In this document: in pieces, positions 26,096-35,264 of the stretch | How positions within the stretch are numbered: position 1 is the stretch's first letter | How the letters are laid out: each line of letters begins with the position of its first letter | Source of the DNA: Pseudomonas poae | GTDB lineage: Bacteria > Pseudomonadota > Gammaproteobacteria > Pseudomonadales > Pseudomonadaceae | Reading direction: 5' to 3' | DNA: 64,000 bases | Assembly (NCBI GenBank): GCA_028869255.1 | Contig: CP110972.1 | Location: forward strand, 3,663,001 to 3,727,000 | Notes under the pieces: model-generated | Databases searched by the model: none | The model's input: only the letters and a program-made list of their open reading frames with translations | What the model was told of the DNA's origin: nothing | Translations under genes and position numbers: made by a program

Positions 26096-26713
26096 TTAAG
26101 TCAACGCGGTCATCACCGCTTTGCGGTAGGCCGGACGCTGCTGAAGGCGCTGGTACCAGGCCTCAAGATGGGGCATCGAAGGCCGTTCGATAGGCATTTC
26201 AAACCAGGCGTAGGCAAAGCTGCCCAAAGGAATATCACCCATGCCGATCTCGTTGCCCGACAAGTAGGGTTGCTCGGCGAGGGCTTTATCCACCGTGCTC
26301 AGCGCATCGATACAGGCTTGGCGCCCGGCATTGATGCTGTCCCAGTTCTGTTTTTCCGCAGGGGTGCGCAGGATGCCCCAGAACACCGCCTTGAACGGTT
26401 CGGCCAGGGTCGAGGTGGTCCAGTCCATCCACTTTTCCGCGTTGGCCCGCACTTTCAGATCGCTCGGGTACCAGCTCGACTGCTGCTTGGCGCACAGGTA
26501 GCGCACGATGGTATTGGATTCCCACAGCACAAAGTCGCCGTCTTCGATCATCGGCACCCGGCCGTTGGGATTCAGCGCTCGGTACTGCGGCGTGTCGACC
26601 ACCCCAAAAGCCCCGCCCGCATCAATTGCCTCATAGTCCAGACCGAGTTCCTCGGCGCACCAGAGTGCCTTCCTGACGTTTGATGAATTTTTACGACCCC
26701 AGATTTTCAGCAT
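26096..26713 (-). CDS. Glutathione S-transferase family protein
   Basis: A 205-residue cytosolic protein with a thioredoxin-like N-terminal domain and helical C-terminal domain. The segment GRKNSSNVRKALWCAEELG contains the likely catalytic serine near the start, and the glutathione site includes GRVPMIEDGDFVLWESNTIVRYL. The all-helical region carries EIGMGDIPLGSFAYAWF, the N-capping box. Likely role: conjugation or reduction of small electrophiles; substrates unknown. Single gene with about 130 bases to the ABC operon. Confidence 0.9.
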   Translation of the reverse strand: MLKIWGRKNSSNVRKALWCAEELGLDYEAIDAGGAFGVVDTPQYRALNPNGRVPMIEDGDFVLWESNTIVRYLCAKQQSSWYPSDLKVRANAEKWMDWTTSTLAEPFKAVFWGILRTPAEKQNWDSINAGRQACIDALSTVDKALAEQPYLSGNEIGMGDIPLGSFAYAWFEMPIERPSMPHLEAWYQRLQQRPAYRKAVMTALT

Positions 26714-26769
26714 GACCGCGCCTTATTGTTGATAAACATGGCTTGATGAACCCAGCAGCATACGCCGGT

Positions 26770-27429
26770 TCACCCGCGGCTTAAATCGCTCTGCATATCG
26801 CCCAGCAGGCTCGGCATGTCGTCGCCGAACAGGTGCGGGTAACACTGCTGAATATGGCTGAAGTAAAACGCCTCGGGCACGTCGGGAAACTGCCCATGGT
26901 CCAGAACGTACTCCATCGAGCGCCGGCCCTGGCGATTGAACGGATGGAACACGCTGTCGTTGACCCCGTCGAAATCCAGCGGCGGCACATCGAACAATTC
27001 GCACAGCTGGCTGTTGAAGGCCGGCGTGGCCTTGACCCAGCGCCCGTTCAGGTAAAGCTCGGTGTAGCCGTGCATGGCAAACACGTCACTCTTGAGCAAC
27101 GCGATCAGGCGTGGCGTCGACAGGTGATTGCGCACATCCGCCAGGCCGATGCGCGCCGGGATGCCGCAGTGGCGGGCGCAGGCCGCAAGCAAGGTGGCCT
27201 TGGGCACGCAGTAGCTTTCACCGGCGGCCAGCGCAAAGCTGGCGTTCAAGGTGTCTGGATCGCGGCTGAACGTGTAGGGGTTGTAGCGAATCGCCTCACG
27301 CACGGCGTGGTAAAGGCTGACCGCCTGGTCACTTAAATCCGCGCTGGTTCCGCGATGTTTTTCGGCGAACTCCACCACCGCAGGGTGGTCACTATCGATG
27401 AAGCGGCTGGGACTCAGGTACGTATCCAT
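26770..27429 (-). CDS. Transglutaminase-like domain protein
   Basis: A 219-residue soluble protein. ATG 27429 has GGAG at nine bases; the open frame further upstream is unlikely. The transglutaminase/protease-like core is seen around residues 80-160: the nucleophile cysteine in AAGESYCVPKATLLAACAR and the histidine in AMHGYTELYLNGRWVKATP. The third residue, usually an Asp in a DPT-like motif, reads ATP here, so the canonical triad is incomplete. Function unknown; members act as cysteine proteases, amidases or non-catalytic binders. It is divergent from fadE with about 190 bases between. Confidence 0.83.
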   Translation of the reverse strand: MDTYLSPSRFIDSDHPAVVEFAEKHRGTSADLSDQAVSLYHAVREAIRYNPYTFSRDPDTLNASFALAAGESYCVPKATLLAACARHCGIPARIGLADVRNHLSTPRLIALLKSDVFAMHGYTELYLNGRWVKATPAFNSQLCELFDVPPLDFDGVNDSVFHPFNRQGRRSMEYVLDHGQFPDVPEAFYFSHIQQCYPHLFGDDMPSLLGDMQSDLSRG

Positions 27430-27620
27430 GAGCTTGATCTCCGGGGGAAGCCTGGAGTTTAACGGCAGGTCGGCCATCGCGATAACGACGATTCGGCCAA
27501 ATGTCGGCGCCTGGTGGTCGGCGCTCCCAGCACAACTCGTTACACCCTGATCACCCCGCTTGTTCGGATGCCGACTAAGCTCCTTGGTGGTTTCGCCCCT
27601 GGTTTCACGGAGGATTGAAT

Positions 27621-30068
27621 ATGCTGTTGTTGTGGATACTGGTTCTGGTGGTCGGCATTGCCTACCTGGCACACCGCCGCGTCGCCCCACTGCCCGCGCT
27701 GGGTGTGGTCGCTGTGTACCTGCTGGCGATGGGCGCCTGGAGCCACGCACCGGGTTGGCTGCTGCTGGTCTTCTGGGTGTTGATCGCTGTGGTGGCCGCG
27801 CCCTTGCTGCTGCCCGACCTGCGTCGCCAATACTTCACCAAGCCGCTGTTCAGCTGGTTCCAGAAAGTCCTGCCGCCGATGTCCGAGACCGAGCGCGATG
27901 CCATTGACGCCGGCACGGTGTGGTGGGACGGCGAACTGTTCAGCGGGCGCCCCGACTGGGACAAATTGCTGGCCTACCCCAAGGTGCAACTGACCGAAGA
28001 AGAACAGGCGTTTATCGACGGCCCCACCGAAGAACTCTGTGCCATGGTCAGCGACTGGGAAATCGGTCAGGCCATGGACCTGCCGCCCGCCGCCTGGGAG
28101 CACATCAAGACCCACGGCTTCTTTGCCCTGATCATTCCCAAGGAGTACGGCGGCAAGGGTTTCTCGGCCTATGCCCACTCCCAGGTCGCGATGAAACTCG
28201 CCACCCGCAGCGGCGATCTGGCGTCCACCGTGATGGTCCCCAACTCCCTCGGCCCGGCCGAATTGCTGCTGCATTACGGCACCGACGAGCAACGCAACCA
28301 CTACCTGCCGCGCCTGGCGCGTGGCGATGATATTCCGTGCTTTGCGCTGACCGGCCCGCTGGCCGGCTCCGACGCCGGCGCCATGCCCGACACCGGCGTG
28401 ATCTGCAAAGGTGAGTGGGAAGGTAAGGAAACCCTCGGCCTGCGCCTGAACTGGGAAAAACGCTACATCACCCTTGGCCCGGTTGCGACCCTGCTGGGCC
28501 TGGCCTTCAAGGCGCATGACCCGGACCACCTGCTGGGCGAAGAGGAAGACCTGGGCATCAGCCTGGCGCTGATCCCCACCGACACCCCGGGTGTGGAAAT
28601 CGGCCGTCGTCACCTGCCCCTTGGCGCCGCCTTCATGAACGGCCCCAACTCGGGCAAGGATGTGTTCATCCCCCTGGAATTCCTGATCGGGGGCCAGGAG
28701 ATGCTCGGCAAGGGCTGGATGATGTTGATGAACTGCCTGTCTGTAGGCCGTTCGATCTCTCTGCCGGCCGTGGGCACCGGCGCCGCCAAGTTCACCAGCC
28801 TGGTGACCGGCCAATATGCCCAGGTTCGCGAACAGTTCAACGTGCCACTGTCGGCCTTCGAAGGTATCCAGGAAGCCCTGGCGCGCATCGGCGGCAATGC
28901 CTGGCTGATGGACAGCGCACGCATGCTCACCGCCAACGCCGTGGACCTGGGGGAAAAACCCTCGGTGCTGTCGGCGATCCTCAAGTACCACCTGACCGAG
29001 CGCGGCCGCGAGTGCATCAGCCATGCGATGGATGTGCACGGCGGCAAGGGCATCATCATGGGCCCCAACAACTACCTGGGCCGCAGCTGGCAGGGCGCGC
29101 CGATTTTCATCACGGTGGAGGGCGCGAATATCCTCTCGCGCAACCTGATGATCTTTGGCCAGGGTGCGATTCGCTGCCATCCGTTCGTGCTCAAGGAAAT
29201 GGCCCTGGCCGGGCGCGAAGACCATGACCAGGCACTGAAGGAGTTCGACGGGCTGTTGATGCAGCACATCGGTTTTGCCGTGAGCAACGCCGCCAGCACC
29301 CTGGTGCTCAACCTCGGTGTTGGGCACTTCGAGAAAGCCCCGGGCAACCGCTTGAGCCAGGGTTACTTCCGTGCACTGAACCGTCAGGCCGCCGCCTTCG
29401 CCCTGCTCGCCGACCTGAGCATGATGCTGCTGGGCGGCGAGCTGAAACGGCGCGAACGCTTGTCGGCTCGCCTGGGGGATGTGCTGAGCCATATGTACCT
29501 GGCGTCGGCGGCGCTCAAGCGTTATCACGACCTGGACTCGCCGGACCACCTGGAACCGCTGTTCGCCTGGGCCATGGAAGAAAGCCTCGGCGAGTCGGAG
29601 CGGGCACTGGATGAATTGCTGAGCAACTTCCCGAACAAGGTGCTGGGTTGCCTGCTGCGGGTGATCGTGTTCCCGTTCGGGCGTCGCCATACCGGGCCGT
29701 CCGATGCACTCGATGCCGAAGTGGCGGCAGTGATTGGCCGCGCCAAAGGCGACCCGACCCTGGAAGAGCTGCTGGCCGGCTGCTACCGCCCGCAATCGAC
29801 GCATGATCCGGTGGGCGCGCTGCAACATGCCTACGACCTGCTCGGCGCCAGCCATCCGTTGCAGAAAAAACTGCATGCCGCGCTCAAAAGCGGCCAGGTC
29901 AAACCGACCGCCGGGGAGCACGCCATTGATGCGGCGTTGCACGCCGGGGTGCTGCAACCGGCCGAAGCGCAAACCCTGCGCGACGCCGAAGCGGCACGGC
30001 GCAAGGTGATCGACGTGGATGATTTCAGCAAGGAGGAGCTGGAACACACCGAGGGCAAGGTCCGCTGA
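27621..30068 (+). CDS. fadE: Acyl-CoA dehydrogenase FadE (long form)
   Basis: An 815-residue enzyme that starts beta-oxidation by making trans-2-enoyl-CoA with FAD. ATG 27621 has GGAGG seven bases before it; the in-frame TTG six bases earlier lacks that spacing. Two N-terminal membrane helices (about residues 2-60) precede the acyl-CoA dehydrogenase domain (about 120-520), with YGGKGFSAYAHSQVAMKLA, CFALTGPLAGSDAGAMPDTG and the glycine-rich MDVHGGKGIIMG. The C-terminal DUF1974 domain is present. This matches the E. coli FadE architecture and length, so an inner-membrane place is likely. Confidence 0.95.
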   Translation: MLLLWILVLVVGIAYLAHRRVAPLPALGVVAVYLLAMGAWSHAPGWLLLVFWVLIAVVAAPLLLPDLRRQYFTKPLFSWFQKVLPPMSETERDAIDAGTVWWDGELFSGRPDWDKLLAYPKVQLTEEEQAFIDGPTEELCAMVSDWEIGQAMDLPPAAWEHIKTHGFFALIIPKEYGGKGFSAYAHSQVAMKLATRSGDLASTVMVPNSLGPAELLLHYGTDEQRNHYLPRLARGDDIPCFALTGPLAGSDAGAMPDTGVICKGEWEGKETLGLRLNWEKRYITLGPVATLLGLAFKAHDPDHLLGEEEDLGISLALIPTDTPGVEIGRRHLPLGAAFMNGPNSGKDVFIPLEFLIGGQEMLGKGWMMLMNCLSVGRSISLPAVGTGAAKFTSLVTGQYAQVREQFNVPLSAFEGIQEALARIGGNAWLMDSARMLTANAVDLGEKPSVLSAILKYHLTERGRECISHAMDVHGGKGIIMGPNNYLGRSWQGAPIFITVEGANILSRNLMIFGQGAIRCHPFVLKEMALAGREDHDQALKEFDGLLMQHIGFAVSNAASTLVLNLGVGHFEKAPGNRLSQGYFRALNRQAAAFALLADLSMMLLGGELKRRERLSARLGDVLSHMYLASAALKRYHDLDSPDHLEPLFAWAMEESLGESERALDELLSNFPNKVLGCLLRVIVFPFGRRHTGPSDALDAEVAAVIGRAKGDPTLEELLAGCYRPQSTHDPVGALQHAYDLLGASHPLQKKLHAALKSGQVKPTAGEHAIDAALHAGVLQPAEAQTLRDAEAARRKVIDVDDFSKEELEHTEGKVR

Positions 30069-30087
30069 GTCGAGCGGTCATATAAAT

Positions 30088-30124
30088 ACGGGCGCGGGGG
30101 CTATATACTCTCGCGCCCGTTTTT
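30088..30124 (+). terminator. Terminator of fadE
   Basis: The stem ACGGGCGCG/CGCGCCCGT with a 15-base loop is followed by TTTTT. It lies 19 bases after the fadE stop, ahead of the next gene's start. Confidence 0.85.
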
Positions 30125-30143
30125 GCTTTAGAGGACTTATCTC

Positions 30144-30550
30144 GTGTCCAACGTCGTTGCCGATCATCTCGTCTTGCTCGACCACTTGCGCAGCATCCTG
30201 GTTGCCGTCGGCGAAGCCGAACAGGTGCCCGAGGAAAGCCACACCCTGTTCTGGAGCGTTTCGACGAATTGCGCGCCCTGCTGCCGATCGACCCGATCGA
30301 AAGCCAGTATTTGGGCCAGGACCTGATGAGCCAGGTCATCCTGCGTTACCCGCAAATTGCCCACCTGGTGCCCCGCGACCTGCTGTGGTTCTTCGGTGGC
30401 GATTGCCTGCATTTCATGCCCGACGAAGAACTGGACCTCTACCAGGCCCTGGAAGAGCGGCGTTTTGAAGCCGAACAGAACGACGAACCGTTCGACTGGA
30501 ACCAGGAAAAGCAGCTGCTGGCGATGCCGCAGGATCAGAGCAAGCACTGA
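30144..30550 (+). pseudogene. Small conserved gene after fadE, with apparent one-base frameshift
   Basis: The gene begins at GTG 30144 (VSNVVADHLVLLDHLRSILV) and continues as LERFDELRALLPIDPIESQY in another frame ending at 30550. The two join if one C is added at about 30250 (TTCTGGAG read as TTCCTGGAG), giving about 135 residues. The downstream part alone (TTG 30269, 93 residues) has no ribosome binding site. It is conserved next to fadE in Pseudomonas as I recall; its function is unknown. A sequence error is the simplest cause. A GAGGAC site precedes the GTG. Confidence 0.72.
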
Positions 30551-30576
30551 CTTTTCAGACCTGCGCAATGCCAAAT

Positions 30577-30664
30577 GTGGGAGCGGGCTTGCTCGCGAAT
30601 GCGGTGTGTCAGTCGCTGAAGACAGTAACTGACACACCGCATTCGCGAGCAAGCCCGCTCCCAT
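30577..30664. repeat. REP-type inverted repeat
   Basis: Arms TGTGGGAGCGGGCTTGCTCG and near complement are joined by a 20-base spacer. It lies between convergent genes and can serve as a bidirectional hairpin. Confidence 0.85.
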
Positions 30665-30680
30665 AGTTTCTAGCGTATTC

Positions 30681-31613
30681 CTATCGCCGCCGCAGCGTCG
30701 GCTCTGTCGCCATGCACGCCACCAGATAATCAATAAACACCCGCAACTTCGGCGGCAGGTACCGCGTCGGCGAATGCAGCAACCACGCCTCGCCATGGTA
30801 GGACGCAATAAAGTCCCACTCCGGCAATACCTGCACCACCCGCCCCTCTTCCAAGGCATGGCGCGCCGTGAAATACGGCAAGCTGCCGATCCCCACATGC
30901 TGCAACACCGCATCCAACCGCACCCCGGTGTGGTTCGCCGCATAACGCCCACGCACGCCTACCGTCACGGTCTTGCCCGCCTGGCGAAACTTCCAGCGTG
31001 AGTCCGCCGGGGTCTCGCCCAAGTAGATGCAACTGTGCCCGGGCAAATCATGCGGATGGCCCGGCGTACCGTGCTCGGCCAGGTACTGCGGGGTTGCACA
31101 CAGCAGGTGTTCGATCGGCAACAACTGCCGCCCGACCAGCCCCGGCGGCGGGCTGTCGGTGATTCGAATGCTCAGGTCAACATTGTCGTCGATCAGGTCC
31201 ATCGGGCGGTCTTCAAGGATCAATTGCACATCGACCTTGGGATAACGTCGCAGAAACTCCGGCATATGCGGGTGCACCACAAACCGCCCCACCGCCTTGG
31301 GCACGCTGACCCGTACCAGGCCCTCGGCCTCGTGGGTGAACTGCCCGCTGATTTCCATCACCGAGCGCGCAGCGTTGAGCATCTCCTGGCAGCGCGTGAA
31401 CACTTCTTCACCGCCCTCGCTCAGGCGTAACTTGCGCGTCGTGCGCTGCAGCAAGCGGGTCGCCAAGGCCTTTTCCAGGCGCGAAATACTGCGGCTGACC
31501 GCCGAGGGCGAAACACTCAATTGCCGAGCCGCTTCGGAAAAGCTGCCGGCTTCCACCACTTTGACGAAAATCGCCATTTCGCCCAGTAATGGCAAAGGAA
31601 GATTGATGCTCAT
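30681..31613 (-). CDS. LysR-family transcriptional regulator
   Basis: A 310-residue regulator. ATG 31613 gives MSINLPLPLLGEM and the winged HTH FVKVVEAGSFSEAARQLSVS, followed by PSAVSRSISRLEKALATRLL. The C-terminal effector domain is complete, with APYF-type substitutions near the hinge. Neither this start nor the in-frame ATG 15 bases upstream has a strong ribosome site. It is divergent from alaX with about 90 bases between starts, and a role in its control is possible but not shown. Similar to the LysR branch with MexT/YafC-like members, effector unknown. Confidence 0.9.
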   Translation of the reverse strand: MSINLPLPLLGEMAIFVKVVEAGSFSEAARQLSVSPSAVSRSISRLEKALATRLLQRTTRKLRLSEGGEEVFTRCQEMLNAARSVMEISGQFTHEAEGLVRVSVPKAVGRFVVHPHMPEFLRRYPKVDVQLILEDRPMDLIDDNVDLSIRITDSPPPGLVGRQLLPIEHLLCATPQYLAEHGTPGHPHDLPGHSCIYLGETPADSRWKFRQAGKTVTVGVRGRYAANHTGVRLDAVLQHVGIGSLPYFTARHALEEGRVVQVLPEWDFIASYHGEAWLLHSPTRYLPPKLRVFIDYLVACMATEPTLRRR

Positions 31614-31702
31614 AGCGCACAGGTCCATTGATAGTGGAGCGGATTATCACCCAATCACGCACAATTTATACTGCGCGCAGAACCTAGATGCGGATGTAGA
31701 TC

Positions 31703-32329
31703 ATGACCGAGCGCCTGTTTTTCACCCACGACCACCTGACTGCCGAGCTTGAAGTGCTCAGTTGCAGGCCGCACGAAGACCACTATGCGGTCATTTTGCA
31801 GTCGACGATTTTCCACCCTCAGGGCGGCGGGCAGCCGTTCGATACCGGCTGGCTTGGTGCAAGCCAAGTGCTGCGGGTCACCCAGGAAGCCGAGCGCGTG
31901 GTGCACTATGTCGCACAGCCTGTGGCGCCAGGCCCGATCAGCGCCCGCGTCGATGAACAGCGTCGTGCCCTGCATACCCGCCTGCATTCCGCCGGGCACC
32001 TGATCGGCAACGCCGGCGAAACCCTGGGCTGGATGCCGATCAAAGCCCATCACTGGCCGGGCGAAGGCAAGATCACCTTCATCCGTGGCGAAGCCGCGCA
32101 GGCCATCGAGGCCGAGGCGATTCAACAACAGGTCAACCAATGGATCGCCGCCGACTACCCGCGCCATATGACATTGGAAGATGGCACTCGCGAAGTCGGT
32201 TTCGGCGAGCTGCCCGCCTATGCCTGCGGCGGTACCCATGTGCAAACCTTGGGTGAACTGGGCCAGGTCAGGATCCTGGCCCTGTCGGAAAAAAAGGGCG
32301 CGTTGTCGGTGCGCTACGAAATCGCCTGA
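31703..32329 (+). CDS. Alanyl-tRNA editing protein (AlaX family)
   Basis: A 208-residue free-standing editing domain that deacylates mischarged Ser- or Gly-tRNA-Ala. The zinc-binding motifs HTRLHSAGHL (HXXXH) and ACGGTHVQTLGELG (CXXXH) are intact, and the N-terminal glycine-rich part HPQGGGQPFDTGWL corresponds to the barrel of AlaRS editing domains. Length points to an AlaX-M-like form. It is divergent from the LysR gene. Molecular function is secure by motif; exact substrate preference is family inference. Confidence 0.93.
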   Translation: MTERLFFTHDHLTAELEVLSCRPHEDHYAVILQSTIFHPQGGGQPFDTGWLGASQVLRVTQEAERVVHYVAQPVAPGPISARVDEQRRALHTRLHSAGHLIGNAGETLGWMPIKAHHWPGEGKITFIRGEAAQAIEAEAIQQQVNQWIAADYPRHMTLEDGTREVGFGELPAYACGGTHVQTLGELGQVRILALSEKKGALSVRYEIA

Positions 32330-32382
32330 GGCGGCACATCACGCCTATGGCAGTCGGGCTTCTTGTGACAATCGGGCTTTTT

Positions 32383-32531
32383 TGTGGCGAGCGGGCTTGC
32401 CCGCGCTGGGCTGCGCAGCAGCCCAAAAACCTGTTGCGAGGTTTATCTGACATAATGCGGAGTCCCAATCAGGGCCGCTTCGCAGCCCAACGCGGGCAAG
32501 CCCGCTCGCCACAACAAGCCCGCTCGCCACA
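32383..32531. repeat. REP-type inverted repeat, TGTGGCGAGC variant, with extra arm copy
   Basis: Arms TGTGGCGAGCGGGCTTGCCC and complement end at about 32513, and a second right-arm copy (AGCCCGCTCGCCACA) follows directly to 32531. Lies between convergent alaX and phoD. Confidence 0.82.
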
Positions 32532-32538
32532 GGAAGCG

Positions 32539-34113
32539 CTACATCGCTATCGCCCCCGCCCGCCCCGGCTCCACCACAAACGACTTCAGGGTCGAAACCG
32601 TAGCGGCCGGGTCGCGTGGGTCACTGATCACCCGCAAGTGGGTCAGCATCCTTGAAGCCTCCAACTCCACCGACACATACCCACGCTGGCGACTGTCGAA
32701 AAACCTCACATGAGGGTTCAGCGGCAAGAGCTGGCTGAACGCCTCGAAGGGCGGCCCGTCGGAGGTCACTGATGAGCCCACGAACTCGGTGGCCACAATC
32801 GGTGAGTCCAGGTCATTGCCGTCGGCATGCAGGTCCGTGGCCCAGAACGAATGAATATCACCGCCCCAGAACACCGGATTACTCAACCGGTGACGCTGGA
32901 TCGACGCCAACATCCGCACGCGGTTAGCCATATAGCCGTCCCAGCCATCGGTCCAACGCCCCGGCTTGTGATTGCTCAAATCGCGCTGCATCAGTGGCGC
33001 CACCAGCAGGTCCTGCGCGATCACATTCCACTGCGCCTTCGATTGCGCAAAACCCTGGTCCAGCCAGGCTTCCTGCTGCCAACCGAGCAGGGTCCGGCCC
33101 GGGTCGCGCAAGTCGCTGCAGGTGTTCGCGGCGATATGCCCCTGATGGCTGCCATTGGCCGCAATGCACGGTTGCTCGGAGCGATATTGCCGACCATCCA
33201 ATACATGAAAACGCGCCAGCCGGCCGTAGTCCAAACGCCTATAGATGCGCATGTCGGGGCCGTTGGGCCGGCTGCCGGCGCGCAGTGGCATATGTTCGTA
33301 AAAAGCCTGGTAAGCCGCCGCCCGCTGCTGCAGAAACTGCGCCACCGGAATCTTCGGGTCCTGGGACCAGCGGTTGGCGTAATCGTTTTGCACCTCGTGA
33401 TCGTCCCAGGTCGCCACGCTGGGCGCCGTGGCATGCAGGGCCTGTAAGTCGGGGTCGGTCTTGTACAGGGCGTAGCGATTGCGATAGTCGCTCAGGCTCA
33501 CCGCATTGCCGCTGCCGTGGGGGCGGATGACCTTGCCGGAGTCCGCGGCATAAGAGCTGTCGTAGATATAGTCACCGAGGAAAAACACCAGGTCGGGCTG
33601 CTCTGCCGCCAAGTGCCGATAGGCGCTGAAATAACCCCGCTCCCAGTGCGAGCAGGACACAAACCCCACACGCGCCGACGCCATGGCCTGCAGCGGCGGT
33701 GCCGTGCGGCACTGCCCCACTGGGCTCTGCGCGCCCAGGCCTTCGAACTGGTACCAGTACGGCCTGCCCGCCTCCAGCCCCGTCACCTCCACATGCACCG
33801 AATGGGCAAACCGCTCGGTCGCCATGACCTCGCCCTGGCGCACGATCCGCGTCATTGCGGCATCGCTGGCCACCCGCCAACGCACTGGAACTGCACGACT
33901 CAAGCCACCCCGGCCGTCCCGCGCATTGAACAGCGGCGCCAGACGCGTCCAGAGCACAAACCCATCCGGCAACGGATCGCCCGAGGCCACCCCCAAAGTA
34001 AACGGATAGTCGACCCCGGCGCTGCGCGCAAAGGGGCTGAGGATCGAAAACGCGCTAGCCACGGCCAGCCCGGCGAGCACCCGACGCCGATCAGGGTCCA
34101 CCGCGCCGCTCAC
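32539..34113 (-). CDS. phoD: Alkaline phosphatase D (PhoD-like phosphodiesterase), Tat-exported
   Basis: A 524-residue periplasmic or secreted metallophosphoesterase. GTG 34113 was chosen because it overlaps the stop of the upstream GNAT gene in GTGA and has GGGAG before it. The start carries a twin-arginine signal, DPDRRRVLAGLAVASAFS. The PhoD core is visible in VGFVSCSHWERGYFSAYRHL, FFLGDYIYDSS and WDDHEVQNDYANRW, with calcium/iron ligands among these. The tail FWGGDIHSFW is conserved. Role: release of phosphate from phosphoesters. A phosphate-box is not located, so regulation is unknown. Confidence 0.92.
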   Translation of the reverse strand: MSGAVDPDRRRVLAGLAVASAFSILSPFARSAGVDYPFTLGVASGDPLPDGFVLWTRLAPLFNARDGRGGLSRAVPVRWRVASDAAMTRIVRQGEVMATERFAHSVHVEVTGLEAGRPYWYQFEGLGAQSPVGQCRTAPPLQAMASARVGFVSCSHWERGYFSAYRHLAAEQPDLVFFLGDYIYDSSYAADSGKVIRPHGSGNAVSLSDYRNRYALYKTDPDLQALHATAPSVATWDDHEVQNDYANRWSQDPKIPVAQFLQQRAAAYQAFYEHMPLRAGSRPNGPDMRIYRRLDYGRLARFHVLDGRQYRSEQPCIAANGSHQGHIAANTCSDLRDPGRTLLGWQQEAWLDQGFAQSKAQWNVIAQDLLVAPLMQRDLSNHKPGRWTDGWDGYMANRVRMLASIQRHRLSNPVFWGGDIHSFWATDLHADGNDLDSPIVATEFVGSSVTSDGPPFEAFSQLLPLNPHVRFFDSRQRGYVSVELEASRMLTHLRVISDPRDPAATVSTLKSFVVEPGRAGAIAM

Positions 34114-34664
34114 AGTCGGTACTCCCAATCCTCACGCACCGTGGCGAATACCAGCATGTCCTCATGCACACCGTTCTTGAGAAACGCCCCACGCATGCAG
34201 CCCTCGTAATGCAGGCCGATTTTCTCCATGACCCGCGCCGATTCCTTGTTGCGGCTGAAACATTGGCTGCCCACGCGATACAGGCCCAGTTCGGCAAACC
34301 CGTAGTCCATCAGCGCCTTTGCCGCTTCGGTCGCATACCCCTGATTGCGCACATCCGCAGCCGCCCAACCGCCGAGGTGCCCGTACTGATGCGCCGCATT
34401 GATGCGCAAGCTGGCGACACCAACCAACTCGCCCGTGTCACGCAGATGCACCCCAAGGCTCAACAAGCCCGTCGAACGATATTTCGCCTGCATGCCGTCG
34501 ATGAAATCCAGGGCGGTGTGCAGGGTGTAGGGCGATGGAATGCTGGCGGTGTTGTCGGCGATCTTCGGGCCGTTGGCGAGAGCGCACAACGTCTCGGCCT
34601 GGTGTTTTTCCAGGGCGCGCAATAACAGACGCGGGGTGGACAAGTGTGGCAATTGGCTACTCAT
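34110..34664 (-). CDS. GNAT-family acetyltransferase (RimJ/RimL-like)
   Basis: A 184-residue acetyl-CoA-dependent transferase. The fold is seen in TPRLLLRALEKHQ, GELVGVASLRINAAHQYG, GGWAAADVRNQGYATEAAKAL (acetyl-CoA loop variant RNQGYA) and RNKESARVMEKIGLHYEG. This is the RimJ/L class that acetylates N termini or small amines. The stop overlaps the phoD start by four bases, so the two form one unit, though a joint pathway is not obvious. Acceptor unknown. Confidence 0.9.
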   Translation of the reverse strand: MSSQLPHLSTPRLLLRALEKHQAETLCALANGPKIADNTASIPSPYTLHTALDFIDGMQAKYRSTGLLSLGVHLRDTGELVGVASLRINAAHQYGHLGGWAAADVRNQGYATEAAKALMDYGFAELGLYRVGSQCFSRNKESARVMEKIGLHYEGCMRGAFLKNGVHEDMLVFATVREDWEYRL

Positions 34665-34854
34665 GCGTGGGGGCCCTCGGTGTAAAGTTTTTGAGAATGT
34701 ACCCGTGTCGTTGCATTTTTATTACGTCATAAAACTGCAAGGTAAAACGTCTGAAAGACGCGTCCTAGAGCACTCAAAACGTAAATTAAAGTTAACCAAT
34801 CGGTCATTTTTGGTTGTTAGCGTGTCGCCCCTAATTCAATAACGGGGTAACGGA

Positions 34855-35262
34855 ATGAGAACCTGGGATGAACCCAAGAAGCGCAAGGCACACATCGAAC
34901 TGATCCCGATGATCGACGTGATGATGTTCCTCCATGGTGTTTTCGTGCTCGTGAGCCTGAACGTGATTCCCGCGCTCGGCATAAAGACCCAACTGCCCAG
35001 CGCCAGCAGTTCACAGCAGCTCAAACCACAGAACAAATTCATCCTGACCCTGGGCCTGGAAGGCCAGCTGCAACTCGACGGCAAAGACCTCACGGTCGAC
35101 GCCCTGGTACCGGCGCTGAAGGCGGCGCAAAAGCCCGATACCAAGTCGACAATCATCGTCAACAGCGACAAGGGCGTAGAGGTTTCGCGCCTGGTGGAAG
35201 TGATGGACACCCTGCGTCTGGGTGGCTTTACCTCCGTCTCCATCGCTACGCGTAAGTCCTGA
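34855..35262 (+). CDS. exbD: ExbD/TolR-family biopolymer transport protein
   Basis: A 135-residue inner-membrane protein of the ExbD/TolR family. The N-terminal helix contains LIPMIDVMMFLHGVFVLVS, including the essential proton-coupling aspartate in MID. A periplasmic domain follows (about residues 45-135). It powers TonB together with ExbB. It opens a locus with tonB two bases downstream, then a receptor, and an ExbB gene behind the receptor. The order is unusual, as ExbB normally precedes ExbD. No Fur-box-like site is seen upstream. Confidence 0.92.
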   Translation: MRTWDEPKKRKAHIELIPMIDVMMFLHGVFVLVSLNVIPALGIKTQLPSASSSQQLKPQNKFILTLGLEGQLQLDGKDLTVDALVPALKAAQKPDTKSTIIVNSDKGVEVSRLVEVMDTLRLGGFTSVSIATRKS

Positions 35263-35264
35263 TC

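Noticed and set aside
27540..30047. An 835-codon frame antisense to fadE
   Set aside because: It lies fully opposite a gene with strong family motifs and is a high-G+C shadow; it has no ribosome site and its protein is compositionally odd.
34665..34854. A Fur or other iron-responsive site ahead of the TonB locus
   Set aside because: I looked for a 19-base Fur-like palindrome in the gap and saw none that is convincing.
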